Of a stretch of DNA of 64,000 nt, positions 9,001-17,887 are shown one piece after another (the stretch's first letter is position 1; every line of letters starts with the position of its first letter). Under the pieces are notes generated by a model, which saw only the letters and a list, made by a program, of their open reading frames with translations, was not told where the DNA came from and made no database searches. The stretch comes from Sinanaerobacter chloroacetimidivorans (GTDB lineage: Bacteria; Bacillota; Clostridia; Peptostreptococcales; Anaerovoracaceae). Made by a program: the position numbers and the translations under genes. The DNA is taken from NCBI RefSeq assembly GCF_018128545.1, contig NZ_JAGSND010000006.1, forward strand, positions 174,487 to 238,486, read 5' to 3'.

Positions 9001-9624
9001 ATGAAAGCAGAAAACAATCGTATATTTTTAATAGGCTATATGGGTTCCGGAAAAACAACGGTTTCCAAAATATTAAGTGAAAGGACGGGCTTTCAGCTTG
9101 TGGATATGGACACTGAAATAGAACGGGCTGAAAAGATGCCGATCCGTACCATGTTTATCAAATACGGGGAACATGAATTCAGGAATAAAGAATCGGAGCT
9201 GCTGGACAAGCTTTGTCAGGTGTCCAGCGCCGCTGATCTCATGGCAGGCGAGAATACGAATACCCCCAGGGTCCTGGATAAGAAAAGTAAATATGAATCT
9301 TTTGCGGGGCTTCAAGGCGGTGTTGTCATATCCTGCGGAGGCGGCATCATTCTGGACGATTTGAATCGTATGATTTTAAAAAAGCAAAAAACTGTGTTTC
9401 TGGAGGGAAATCCAAGGCTTTTGTTTGAACGAGTAAACGGTGACACCGGAAGACCCTTTGCCTTTATGGATGTGGCCGACGAGAAAGAACGCTTCCAGAA
9501 GTTCCTGGATCTTTACAAAAAAAGAGAAACACTCTATCAGGAGGCAGCTTCCTTTACGGTGAAAATTGATGGGAAAAGACCCGAGGCGATCGCCGATGAA
9601 ATTCTGGCGGTTCTTATTTTATAG
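9001..9624 (+). CDS. aroK: Shikimate kinase-like protein with a central insertion
   Basis: 207 residues; bacterial shikimate kinases are usually about 165-175. It phosphorylates shikimate with ATP in aromatic amino-acid synthesis. It has the P-loop LIGYMGSGKTT, the DMD shikimate-binding site, the Arg-containing EFRNKE, the GGG of SCGGGIIL and the lid Arg in DTGRPF. An extra loop of about 30 residues, rich in Asn, Ser and Lys, lies between LLDKLCQ and GGVVISCGGG. I chose the ATG at 9001 because AGGAG ends five bases before it. A GTG six bases upstream overlaps that site. The gene stands alone, not in an aro operon. Confidence 0.8.
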   Translation: MKAENNRIFLIGYMGSGKTTVSKILSERTGFQLVDMDTEIERAEKMPIRTMFIKYGEHEFRNKESELLDKLCQVSSAADLMAGENTNTPRVLDKKSKYESFAGLQGGVVISCGGGIILDDLNRMILKKQKTVFLEGNPRLLFERVNGDTGRPFAFMDVADEKERFQKFLDLYKKRETLYQEAASFTVKIDGKRPEAIADEILAVLIL

Positions 9625-9628
9625 GTCA

Positions 9629-9795
9629 TCAATTCAGGAAGAAATTTTTTCGTATCGTATCCTTGAGAAAGATAAGTACGATCAAAGTCTGACCAAGGAT
9701 AGCGCCGCCTCCGGAACATAAGGTCCAAAGCAGATAACACATGAGAGCATAAGCGGGATCACAACGATCTGCATCAAACCGGCATAAATGAAGAA
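9629..9795 (-). pseudogene. Remnant of a membrane protein C-terminus with a frameshift
   Basis: In one minus-strand frame this reads as a hydrophobic helix (FFIYAGLMQIVVIPLML..., about 25 residues) and then hits a stop. Shifting by one base at about 9710 gives a second hydrophobic stretch (GGGAILGQTLIVLIFLKD), a basic tail and a proper stop. No start codon with an RBS is present. The two pieces look like the last two helices of a transporter whose 5' part has been lost, next to the AT-rich gene pair that follows. The family cannot be named. Confidence 0.35.
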
Positions 9796-9811
9796 AGAGG
9801 AACTTGTATGC

Positions 9812-10153
9812 TCATTTTATTAATAAATATATAATGAATTGAGATAAGAAAACTCCTCCGGCAACAATAAAAGCGCTTCTAAGAAATATTTTCTTATTGT
9901 TGCCTTCTGTGAAAAAAACTTTGTTGACTTTTAAATGGGTAACATACAAACAAAATAAAAAGAAAACTAGGGGAACATAAATTAATTCAAAAAGAAACGC
10001 ATCTTTGGAAGGATAATAGACATCAATAAAAGGGACGTAGCTTAAAATAAGCATTTTTACTACAGTAACAAGTAACACATATATGGTTAATATATGCAAA
10101 GGTATTTTAACGTCTTTGATAAACAAATTAAAATTAATTTTAAAAATTTTCAT
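9812..10153 (-). CDS. Small AT-rich three-helix membrane protein, unknown function
   Basis: 113 residues with three clear hydrophobic segments (about 18-41, 54-77 and 89-112), short Lys/Asn-rich loops and a positively charged N-terminus. The family is not recognised. The ATG at 10151-10153 is preceded by AAGGTG six bases away, which favours it over the GTG nine bases upstream. It lies about 150 bases downstream of the secreted protein gene in the same direction, separated by a long inverted repeat. Its base composition is clearly more AT-rich than the surrounding metabolic genes. In such a pair the small membrane protein could be an immunity protein or an assembly partner. That is inference from context only. 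Confidence 0.6.
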   Translation of the reverse strand: MKIFKINFNLFIKDVKIPLHILTIYVLLVTVVKMLILSYVPFIDVYYPSKDAFLFELIYVPLVFFLFCLYVTHLKVNKVFFTEGNNKKIFLRSAFIVAGGVFLSQFIIYLLIK

Positions 10154-10226
10154 AAATTGCACCTTCTTATTTAGATAAAATTCAGCACGGCCTGATAAAA
10201 AAATAACATAGTCTATAATTTAGGAA

Positions 10227-10271
10227 AGAACGCTATCCTAAACTATATAATATAATTTATCATAGCGTTCT
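10227..10271. terminator. Long inverted repeat AGAACGCTAT...ATAGCGTTCT
   Basis: Two perfect 10-base arms (10227-10236 and 10262-10271) separated by 25 AT-rich bases. It lies between the secreted protein gene (stop at 10303) and the small membrane protein gene. It may be a weak terminator or attenuator between the two genes. The wide loop and lack of a U-tract make this uncertain. Confidence 0.4.
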
Positions 10272-10302
10272 CACAAATTAAAGTATCATTATTAATCCAT
10301 GT

Positions 10303-11106
10303 TTAGTAAGTCCAAATTCTATAGTATATAGAATCATCTATTAAACCAGTAAAATTCTGATAGGCGTAATAGTACATAAAATGTTTTTCAGCTGATGTAC
10401 CTGGACTGCAATTAAATCCATTATAATGCCAATAAGTGTAATCTTTAATAGAAAGAGCGTTTGCTGTAGGATTCATTGCCACCATAGAGGCATAAATGGC
10501 TCCCGCAACCATAACTCCTATTGTTACACCCATTCCGCCATAAGCGCCTATTATAATACCCAAAGCACCTATTGTTAGTTGAGTTATTAATTTGTCTCCA
10601 AAGGATACCACTGTTGAATTCAATCCCCTATAATCACTGAATTGCTGAGACGTAGTGCCACTAGGAGGATTTGTTGAAGAATGTACTTGTTGTGCATTTG
10701 GTACAATAATATTTGGTTGATTTATGTCTAACATATCTGTTTTAGTTTCACCGTTACTAACCTTTGTAAATGTAACAGGAACACCATCTAGGTAAAGAGA
10801 ACCGTCTTGTTTTATTGTAACTTCATCTTGCTTTTCGCCTTCCACTATCTTGTAGATGATATCGCCATTATTTTGATTAGTTTGTGTAAAATAAGATGTA
10901 ACGTCAGCAGCTTCATTATATGTAGTGAATGACTTTGAGCCATCTTTATTTAGAGTCTCATTACTAATTGATAATCCTATATTCATAGCTAATGTTCTGT
11001 TAAATAAACCTAATTGATTAGTGTTGGCAAATGATAATGTTACACTTGACATCAACATTATAGCCACAAGTAAAAATATCGCTGATTTTCTCATTAGTTT
11101 TTTCAT
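10303..11106 (-). CDS. Secreted protein with glycine-rich hydrophobic segment, unknown function
   Basis: 267 residues. Signal peptide with basic MKKLMRK, a hydrophobic core and a probable cleavage after SFA at residue 27. The first 170 mature residues are polar and low in charge. Residues 172-211 form a glycine-rich amphiphilic stretch with spaced glycines (IGALGIIIGAYGGMGVTIG), like glycine-zipper membrane-inserting segments. The C-terminal tail is rich in Tyr, Trp and His, with one Cys. The family is not recognised. Upstream is a mini-ORF whose TGA overlaps this ATG, preceded by an AAAGGTG site, so translation may be coupled. Exported proteins with such segments include large unmodified bacteriocins, which fits the small membrane protein downstream, but this is unproven. 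Confidence 0.65.
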   Translation of the reverse strand: MKKLMRKSAIFLLVAIMLMSSVTLSFANTNQLGLFNRTLAMNIGLSISNETLNKDGSKSFTTYNEAADVTSYFTQTNQNNGDIIYKIVEGEKQDEVTIKQDGSLYLDGVPVTFTKVSNGETKTDMLDINQPNIIVPNAQQVHSSTNPPSGTTSQQFSDYRGLNSTVVSFGDKLITQLTIGALGIIIGAYGGMGVTIGVMVAGAIYASMVAMNPTANALSIKDYTYWHYNGFNCSPGTSAEKHFMYYYAYQNFTGLIDDSIYYRIWTY

Positions 11107-11470
11107 TTTTTCCTTCCTTTCTTAATAAAACGCATAGTGCACCTTTAAAAAATTATAATAAAAGAGTTACAATCATATGCATTCACCCCTTCCTAAAAAA
11201 TAGACTGTTCTATAGCAGTATATTTATTAGGGGAAGATTTTAAGGGGAATGTTTCAAAATTTTAAAAAAAATTTAATTTATTTTGGTGAACACAGATTCA
11301 CAATTTGGAATTTCGGATTGGTGGGAAATTATAGCCTTTTAATTCATCTTCCCATTTAAAAACCTCCTGGTCAATGCTATACTACATCATCCAAGAGGTA
11401 TAAACAAACTTTGAAACAGTCTCAAAATTTCTTTTTGTACCGATCCCGTTCCTATTTTTCATCTTATGAT
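11107..11470. other. 364-bp AT-rich gap upstream of the secreted protein gene
   Basis: It contains the leader of the secreted protein gene, an imperfect palindrome ACTG-N8-CAGT near 11212-11227 that could be an operator, and runs of A and T. No convincing gene is seen beyond very short upstream frames. Confidence 0.4.
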
Positions 11471-12214
11471 TTATTGTTGGCTGTTCATTTCAGTCAATTT
11501 AGTCTTAATAATCTCCTCTACTTTTTCGGCAAGATTATTGGCTTCCGTTTTAGGCATATCCTTTGTCTCTATGGCCGGATGAATATAAAATTCTACGGAG
11601 GCACCGGGATGTACATACCCTTTGTCCTCATATACGTGGTAGGTACCATTCAGGGTAACCGGCACCACCGGAACTCCCGGCTTAGTTGCCAATCTAAGGC
11701 TTCCCTTTTTAAACTCGCCCATTTCAGGCCCTCTGCTTCTGGTACCCTCGGGAAAGATTACCAGGGAGAAACCCTGTTTCAAAAGTTCGATTCCCTCTTC
11801 TATGGTTTTCAAAGAAGCCCGGGGATCATCCCTTTGGATGAATACGCTTCTGATATCCCGGATCCATTCACCGAAAACCGGAATCTGGCCCAAACTGATC
11901 CTTGCCACAAATCCGATTTGCTTCGTTGTTATGGCTGCACCATATACGGGAATATCCGCATAGCCTTGATGATTCGATACAAACACAACCGGTCCTTCCG
12001 GAACATTTTCAAGGCCTGTAACCGTAAGCTTTATTTTGTACTTTTTCATAATTCCTTTGCCCCAGGTTGTGGTGGCATTTAGGATTTGTTCTCTTTCCTT
12101 TACTGCATCACCGGCTTCCCTGAAATGTTTTATCTTATAATGAAAACCCCTGAGATGTCTTAAATTGAAATACATCCAGATTGCAAAGCATATAGTTTTA
12201 TATAGTTTCTTCAT
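11471..12214 (-). CDS. plsC: 1-acyl-sn-glycerol-3-phosphate acyltransferase
   Basis: 247 residues. It transfers an acyl group to lysophosphatidic acid to make phosphatidic acid at the cytoplasmic membrane. It has the acyltransferase motif H-x4-D (NHQGYAD), the FPEGTRSR block and the VPVVPVTLNGTY block, and an N-terminal hydrophobic anchor. I chose the ATG at 12212-12214 because GGAGGAG lies just upstream. A start eleven codons further upstream has no ribosome site. It is divergent from the PAP2 gene, another phosphatidate-related enzyme. Confidence 0.88.
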   Translation of the reverse strand: MKKLYKTICFAIWMYFNLRHLRGFHYKIKHFREAGDAVKEREQILNATTTWGKGIMKKYKIKLTVTGLENVPEGPVVFVSNHQGYADIPVYGAAITTKQIGFVARISLGQIPVFGEWIRDIRSVFIQRDDPRASLKTIEEGIELLKQGFSLVIFPEGTRSRGPEMGEFKKGSLRLATKPGVPVVPVTLNGTYHVYEDKGYVHPGASVEFYIHPAIETKDMPKTEANNLAEKVEEIIKTKLTEMNSQQ

Positions 12215-12354
12215 AATCTCCTCCAAAACGTAATGTTTACCAGCCATTTTATCATATCATAAAGCAGATGGTTTTTTCTACTAAAAACTATTATAATATA
12301 TAGATAGGCTGTACACGGTCAATTGTACGGTCGAAGAAAGGTTCGTAAACGAAA

Positions 12355-12966
12355 ATGTTCGATTATAGAAAGTCAGCCACTTTACTCAGCTTTATTATTT
12401 TTTCCGTTATCACCTTTATCGTGATGGCAAATGATACGTTGTTATTCGATACGGTGGTACGGGAGCAAATTTATGAGATGCGAAATGATGGGCTTACCTT
12501 TGTGCTGAGAACCATCACCTACATGGGAAATAAGCAGACTATTTCCGTGATATGCATCCTGCTCCTGCTATTTTTCCCAAAACGAAAGCTGATAGCAATA
12601 CCTTTGACCATTTCCGCAATTATTTCCTCAACTCTTCAGACTGCATTGAAAATAACCTTTCACAGGGCGCGGCCTGATTTGGCCCTGCATTTGATTGATC
12701 AGGGAGGCTTCAGTTATCCAAGCGGACATTCCATGACAGTACTGGTATTCTATGGCATGATGATTCTGCTTTGCCGGCGATATATAAAAGACAGGACAAA
12801 GGCGAATATTGCCACTGTCCTGCTGTCTTGCATGATCTTTCTCATTGGTTTCAGTCGTATTTATCTGGGCGTTCATTATCCTACCGACGTCCTTGGCGGC
12901 TGGTCTATTGGTTTTTGCCTTTTGCTGATATTAAAATCGGCTATTGGTACTTTGCATAGCAAATAA
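12355..12966 (+). CDS. PAP2-family membrane phosphatase
   Basis: 203 residues, about six hydrophobic segments. The three-part PAP2 active site is intact: K-x6-RP (KITFHRARP), PSGHS, and SR-x5-H-x3-D (SRIYLGVHYPTD). Members dephosphorylate phosphatidate, undecaprenyl-diphosphate or diacylglycerol-pyrophosphate on the outer face of the membrane. It is divergent from plsC, so lipid or undecaprenyl-phosphate recycling is plausible. Its 3' end overlaps the convergent chemoreceptor gene by about 36 bases. Confidence 0.88.
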   Translation: MFDYRKSATLLSFIIFSVITFIVMANDTLLFDTVVREQIYEMRNDGLTFVLRTITYMGNKQTISVICILLLLFFPKRKLIAIPLTISAIISSTLQTALKITFHRARPDLALHLIDQGGFSYPSGHSMTVLVFYGMMILLCRRYIKDRTKANIATVLLSCMIFLIGFSRIYLGVHYPTDVLGGWSIGFCLLLILKSAIGTLHSK

Positions 12967-15513
12967 TAAAGTCTCCGGTTGATTTTCCTTAAGCTTAAAT
13001 TCACTAATCTGACTTTTTAACAACTCTGCCTGTCCGGCCATTTCTTCGCTGGCCGCTGCATTTTCCTCTGCTGTTGCAGTATTTGCCTGTGTAACTTTTG
13101 AAACCTGATTGATACCCGTATAAATCTGTTCAATGGCTTCGGCCTGCTGTAAGGATGCTTCCGCTATTGTTCCAACAATTTCAACTGTATCTGTTACATC
13201 GTTGACGATTTTATTCAGTGATTCTGCAGTTTGGATGACCATTTGATTTCCGATTTCAACCTTATGGATGGAATTTTCAATCATATTGGCGGTTTCTTTT
13301 ACAGCCTCTGAACTTCTTGAAGCTAAGTTACGTACTTCTTCAGCTACTACGGCGAAGCCTTTTCCATATTGACCTGCTCTTGCCGCTTCAACTGCAGCAT
13401 TCAGAGCCAATAGATTTGTTTGAAAGGCAATATCGTCTATTACCTTTATAATATTTCCTATATTTTTCGAGGATTCTTTGATTTCATTCATCGCAGTAAG
13501 CATTTCTTGCATCTGCAGCTTGCCATTTTGTGCATCTTCCTTTGTTTTTGAAGAGAGTCCATTTGCTTTATTTGCATTTACTGCATTTTGTTTCGTCTGT
13601 TCTGCTACATTGGTTATTGTTGCTACTATTTGCTCCACTATACCAGCTTGCTCTGATGCACCGCGTGATAAGTCCTGACTTGAAAGTGATACCTGTTGTG
13701 CACCTATTTCAACTTGATTTGCTGCTGAACTAATTTCAGAAAGGATCACATTATATTGATCTGTAATATAATTAATTGAATTTTTAAGGCTGTAAAAATC
13801 CCCCAAATAGTCTCTTTCAATTCCTCTCGATATATTTTTATGTGCAATTTCAGCAAGGACCTCAGAAATTTCTTCAATATAATTTTTTATAGCATTTGTA
13901 CTTTTCATTAAAGACTGATTTAATTGATGAAAATTATCTGCAATTTCTTTCGTATCTTCATCTCCTGCCGATTCCAATACGACAAGATCCAGATCGCCCA
14001 GTTCCAGCTTATTTAAGTTGGTAATAAGCTTTTCTATTTCATTTTTCTGATAATCAAGTTGCTTTTGAATTTTTCTTTCCGTATTTTTAAGTCCCGTTAC
14101 ATCTTTCGATACCTCTATAATTCCTCTTATCTTACCATCTTTGTCCTTGTAAGGAATCATATCAACAGCAAAGTCAAGTCCTGATCCACTCTCAATAAAT
14201 GAAATCTTCTCATCTTTTCCTATACAATCAGCTGCTTTGCATTCTTCTCTGTCACACCCAAAGATATGATAACATTTTGATCCGATTGCCTTATCCCTGC
14301 CTGTATTTACAACCGAATAGTCAAGAGCGAACTGATTTGCAAATTGTATATTATAATCCTGATCAACGATTAACACGGATGAATTGATGTTATCTAAAAG
14401 ATTTACATAGCAATCCATTATATCATGTGTCCCGTCGATAACCTGTTTAAAAGTGCCCTTTAAATCGCTGTCCGATCTATAAAATAAATTTCCGTTTAAA
14501 ACTGCCTCGTTTAAATGATGGATTGCCAGATTTAAATCTTTCATATTATCAGCGATAACATAGACTGCGTTATAAAGGCCTTCATTATTTTCTCGGTTCA
14601 ATTCCAATTGAGGTAACTCCACCTCTCCTTTTTCAAGCTTATTTAAGGTTTGCAAGAGATTATTTAGTTTAGAAGTCAGATCTGTTACATGAGATTGGAC
14701 TTTACTCTCTATGTTCTTAAATTCCGTTACATCATTCCAGACTTCAACATATCCGCTGACCTCATCTTTCTTATCTTCATATGGAAAGATCCTTACATTC
14801 ATGCAAAGGCCCTCTTCATTCTTTAGAAACGAGATTTCCTGATCGGGCTGGACAGAATCGAGCCCTTTACAGCCTTCTCTGTCACAATTGAAAATTTCAT
14901 AACATTTTAATCCGATAATCTCCTTCCTGTCCATTTCACCGACTGTGTGCTCTAGCGCTGATTTATTGGCAAAAGTAACATGATACTCTTTATCCATGAT
15001 ATATATAGGCACCTGAATACTATCCAGAATTTTGACATATGTATTTTTTTCTGCGTTTAGTTTGTTTAGATCATTTACGATACGCCGCATGTTATGTAAT
15101 AGGAAGCCCGGATCGTTCCTTTCAAAAATATCAGAATTGAAATTACCCTCTGCTATCTGGCGGATCAGATTAAATTGTTTATTAATATGATCTGCCATCC
15201 TGGAAAAAGATCCAATAAATACACCCATTTGGTCCTGGGTTTTTTGTGTGACACTCACATTTGGATAGCCCTCAGCTATACTTTCTGCAGCATTTAAAAG
15301 CATTTCAAGAGGGCTTACAACCCACTTTCTGGTCATACGAGATGAGATTGTAAAAAAAACGATACAGAAAAATAAAATAAACATCCAAATTAACAGCATA
15401 CTTTTGCTGTGCTGTACTAAGAATCCTATACTGGTACTATTTATGAGTATCATTACTAGAATCATCATTGAATTTTTGAATTCTAACGAAACAAATTTTT
15501 TATCTTTTCTCAT
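12931..15513 (-). CDS. Methyl-accepting chemotaxis protein with two Cys-containing PAS domains
   Basis: 860 residues. Two transmembrane helices near residues 15-35 and 40-57 are joined by a very short loop, so there is no large extracellular sensor domain. A HAMP-like region follows, then two PAS domains (about 155-270 and 370-485). Each has the unusual pattern Cys-Tyr-x-Ile-Phe-x-Cys-Asp-Arg-Glu-x-Cys (Cys 204/210/215 and Cys 414/420/425, plus Cys430). The C-terminus has the conserved MCP hairpin (DDIAFQTNLLALNAAVEAARAG, AEEVRNLASRS). The start at 15513 has GAGGG eight bases upstream. Another ATG nine bases earlier is too close to it. It begins 45 bases after the AOR gene in the same direction, so it is probably the last gene of the sigma-54 operon. 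Confidence 0.88.
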   Translation of the reverse strand: MRKDKKFVSLEFKNSMMILVMILINSTSIGFLVQHSKSMLLIWMFILFFCIVFFTISSRMTRKWVVSPLEMLLNAAESIAEGYPNVSVTQKTQDQMGVFIGSFSRMADHINKQFNLIRQIAEGNFNSDIFERNDPGFLLHNMRRIVNDLNKLNAEKNTYVKILDSIQVPIYIMDKEYHVTFANKSALEHTVGEMDRKEIIGLKCYEIFNCDREGCKGLDSVQPDQEISFLKNEEGLCMNVRIFPYEDKKDEVSGYVEVWNDVTEFKNIESKVQSHVTDLTSKLNNLLQTLNKLEKGEVELPQLELNRENNEGLYNAVYVIADNMKDLNLAIHHLNEAVLNGNLFYRSDSDLKGTFKQVIDGTHDIMDCYVNLLDNINSSVLIVDQDYNIQFANQFALDYSVVNTGRDKAIGSKCYHIFGCDREECKAADCIGKDEKISFIESGSGLDFAVDMIPYKDKDGKIRGIIEVSKDVTGLKNTERKIQKQLDYQKNEIEKLITNLNKLELGDLDLVVLESAGDEDTKEIADNFHQLNQSLMKSTNAIKNYIEEISEVLAEIAHKNISRGIERDYLGDFYSLKNSINYITDQYNVILSEISSAANQVEIGAQQVSLSSQDLSRGASEQAGIVEQIVATITNVAEQTKQNAVNANKANGLSSKTKEDAQNGKLQMQEMLTAMNEIKESSKNIGNIIKVIDDIAFQTNLLALNAAVEAARAGQYGKGFAVVAEEVRNLASRSSEAVKETANMIENSIHKVEIGNQMVIQTAESLNKIVNDVTDTVEIVGTIAEASLQQAEAIEQIYTGINQVSKVTQANTATAEENAAASEEMAGQAELLKSQISEFKLKENQPETLLFAMQSTNSRF

Positions 15514-15558
15514 ATCATTCACCCTCTATACTACTTCAGTTGCTGTATTTCTATTTAT

Positions 15559-17316
15559 CTATAACTCTGCCAGCAGGCATATAGGAACGGTTCCATCCAT
15601 GTTCCATCCCAATGCTTCATAATATTCATCCAGCATTTTCGTAAAATCGGCTTCCGGAATTCTTTGTCCCGCCGCAGCTCCGGATTTTAGAGCCTCATTG
15701 ATAATCCTCTTTGGAACAGTATCGTCTTTTCGGTCAAATCCTTCCCGTTGATTAAATGCTCTCGCTATATGTAAAACACGCTCTGCCACATCATCCATAT
15801 CCTCTTCTGAAAATTGTTTCCCGGTAACAATTGTTAACAACTCGGCCATTCTATCCATACTTAGTGCCCAAAAATCACATAAAATCAGCGAGAATTTTAC
15901 AGCGCTATATTTTGCCAATTCATAAACCAGCTGTCCCTTTCCCTCTGAAGTGTAAGGGGGAACCGATGCGGAATATACCTCTTCCGCAGGCGGATAAGCT
16001 CTCATATGGCATGCGCCTCTGTCTGAAACTGCATAGGCCAATGCTGTGGCCCAGGAGCCCCGCGGTTCATATTGAGGGTATTCAAGACCTTTCACATGCA
16101 TTGCAAAATCTTTACCTCCATATTTTTCAGCCAGCTTCTTCACTCCAAGACAAAGCTCAGCTCCAACATCTCGTTTTGTCGCGATCATTTCAAGATATTC
16201 AATCAATTTATCTCCTTCACCAAATCGGATGCCAAAATCATGCAATCCTTTTTCTGTCATCTCCATGGCATAAGCAATGGTATCTCCGGTGCTGATGGTA
16301 TCAATTCCCAAATCATCACAGATCTGATTAAATTTCAAAATCGTATGGATATCAGTGATGCCGCAATTAGGTCCGGCGACAGCTATCGTTTCATACTCAG
16401 GACCTTCACATGCAGTTCCGTTTATTTTTGTAAAATTACCGCATCCTAAGCCGCAGCTTCCGCAGCCTTTTTTACCTGACCGATTTGCCTTCATGTTTTC
16501 TGAACTATAGAGAGACCAGTTTTCAAGAGTGGCATCAGAAAAGTTTTTAACGGGCAGAATGCCGCCATCATTACAAGCTTCCACAAAACATGCAGTACCA
16601 TCTGAGAATGTCCAGAGATTTGAATCTGTCAAGGTATCTTCTCTTAAAATTTCGTGTATTCTCTTGGTTGTATTTACGATATCATGCACTTTAACACTGC
16701 CGGTACCAATGATTACAATGGCCTTAAGATTCTTGCTTCCCATTACGGCGCCAATACCGCCTCTGCCTGCCTGACGGTAATAATCAGAATTGATGCAAGC
16801 TGTCCCTAAAAGATTCTCTCCTGCCGGACCAATGGATAGTATAGATGCCTGTTTTCCATATTTATTGATTAATATGGATTCCGTCTCATGGGAGCCTTTG
16901 CCCCACAGTTCTATGGCATTCTTGAATTCTACTTTATGGTTCTGTATCAATAAATACCCTGGCTGGTCCAACTTGCCTTCCAGCACAATAGCATCATAGC
17001 CCGCATACTTTATTCGATTGGCAGCATGCCCGCCTATGGAACAATCCAGAATTGTTCCTGTTGCGGGGGATTTAGATGCTATGGACAATTTGCCTGAACA
17101 TGGAACCGGGGTTCCGGTAAAAGGACCTGTCATCAGGATCATCTTATTTTCTGCGGAAAGAGGATCAATTCCAGCCTTTAATTCTTCATATAAATATTTG
17201 ATTGCTAAGCCTTTTCCCCCGATATATTTCTCTGCCCACCTGGTGTTAAGAGGCTCTGTAATTATTTCTTTATTATTTAGGTCAACTCGTAGAATTTTGT
17301 TTTGATATCCCTGCAT
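15559..17316 (-). CDS. aor: Aldehyde:ferredoxin oxidoreductase (tungsten enzyme)
   Basis: 585 residues; the family is usually about 600. It oxidises aldehydes to acids with ferredoxin as electron acceptor, using a bis-pyranopterin tungsten or molybdenum cofactor and a [4Fe-4S] cluster. Landmarks: VDLNNKEI and YIGGKGLAIKYLYEE at the N-terminus, the GRGGIGAVMGSKNLKA pterin-binding block, the cluster motif C-x2-C-x3-C in GCGSCGLGC, DLGIDTISTGD, and a fourth Cys in ILCDFW. It starts 30 bases after the ferredoxin gene, its likely electron partner. The operon context suggests it removes an aldehyde produced from the compound taken up by the GPH transporter. Confidence 0.92.
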   Translation of the reverse strand: MQGYQNKILRVDLNNKEIITEPLNTRWAEKYIGGKGLAIKYLYEELKAGIDPLSAENKMILMTGPFTGTPVPCSGKLSIASKSPATGTILDCSIGGHAANRIKYAGYDAIVLEGKLDQPGYLLIQNHKVEFKNAIELWGKGSHETESILINKYGKQASILSIGPAGENLLGTACINSDYYRQAGRGGIGAVMGSKNLKAIVIIGTGSVKVHDIVNTTKRIHEILREDTLTDSNLWTFSDGTACFVEACNDGGILPVKNFSDATLENWSLYSSENMKANRSGKKGCGSCGLGCGNFTKINGTACEGPEYETIAVAGPNCGITDIHTILKFNQICDDLGIDTISTGDTIAYAMEMTEKGLHDFGIRFGEGDKLIEYLEMIATKRDVGAELCLGVKKLAEKYGGKDFAMHVKGLEYPQYEPRGSWATALAYAVSDRGACHMRAYPPAEEVYSASVPPYTSEGKGQLVYELAKYSAVKFSLILCDFWALSMDRMAELLTIVTGKQFSEEDMDDVAERVLHIARAFNQREGFDRKDDTVPKRIINEALKSGAAAGQRIPEADFTKMLDEYYEALGWNMDGTVPICLLAEL

Positions 17317-17346
17317 TTTCTAACTCCTCCTGTTACTCAATCCCTG

Positions 17347-17742
17347 CTACTCAAAACTCAATGCTCCATGAGGGCACATTTTAACACACCAAGGGTCGCC
17401 ATCACAGGTATCACATATAACGGCTTTCTCTTCCCTCAGTTTAATTGCTTTAAACGCACATTTCTCAGCGCAGATGCCGCAGCCTGTACAAGTATCCCTG
17501 TCTACCGAGACTTTATCAATGATTGTAATCGCATTAACAGGACATTGTTTTTTACAAACTCCGCATAGAGAACAGATATGTTTCTCGAATTTTAATTCTT
17601 CTCCCTGCTCGTAGTAGGATTCGATTTCTAATCTTGCCAGATGAAGAGCATATACGCCTTCATGCATTCCCGAACACGCCAGCATACATAATTGGCAGCC
17701 GATACAATTTTCTTTGTTAAATTTAAGTCTCTTTACCGTCAT
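17347..17742 (-). CDS. Polyferredoxin subunit, 4Fe-4S electron carrier for AOR
   Basis: 131 residues with about four [4Fe-4S] cluster motifs: CIGCQLCMLAC, CSLCGVCKKQCP, CTGCGICAEKC, and a shorter CDTCDGDPWCVKMCP at the end. This matches the HycB/CooF-type subunits found beside aldehyde oxidoreductases. The ATG at 17740-17742 has an AAAGG site nine bases upstream. An in-frame start 22 codons earlier lacks one. It precedes aor by 30 bases and would pass electrons from it to the ferredoxin pool. The 145-base gap upstream, to the symporter gene, has no clear terminator. Confidence 0.88.
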   Translation of the reverse strand: MTVKRLKFNKENCIGCQLCMLACSGMHEGVYALHLARLEIESYYEQGEELKFEKHICSLCGVCKKQCPVNAITIIDKVSVDRDTCTGCGICAEKCAFKAIKLREEKAVICDTCDGDPWCVKMCPHGALSFE

Positions 17743-17887
17743 GATTTTCGCCTTTCTGTTAAAGTATTTCAAACAAATAAGAAGGGGCTTGGCATTTATA
17801 TTTTGCATGCTTCACCCCTGATTTCAGCGTACGCTATTTCATCTTTATTTTTTCAAAATGAATGACAGCCGCTGGTTTTTTTGTTCC

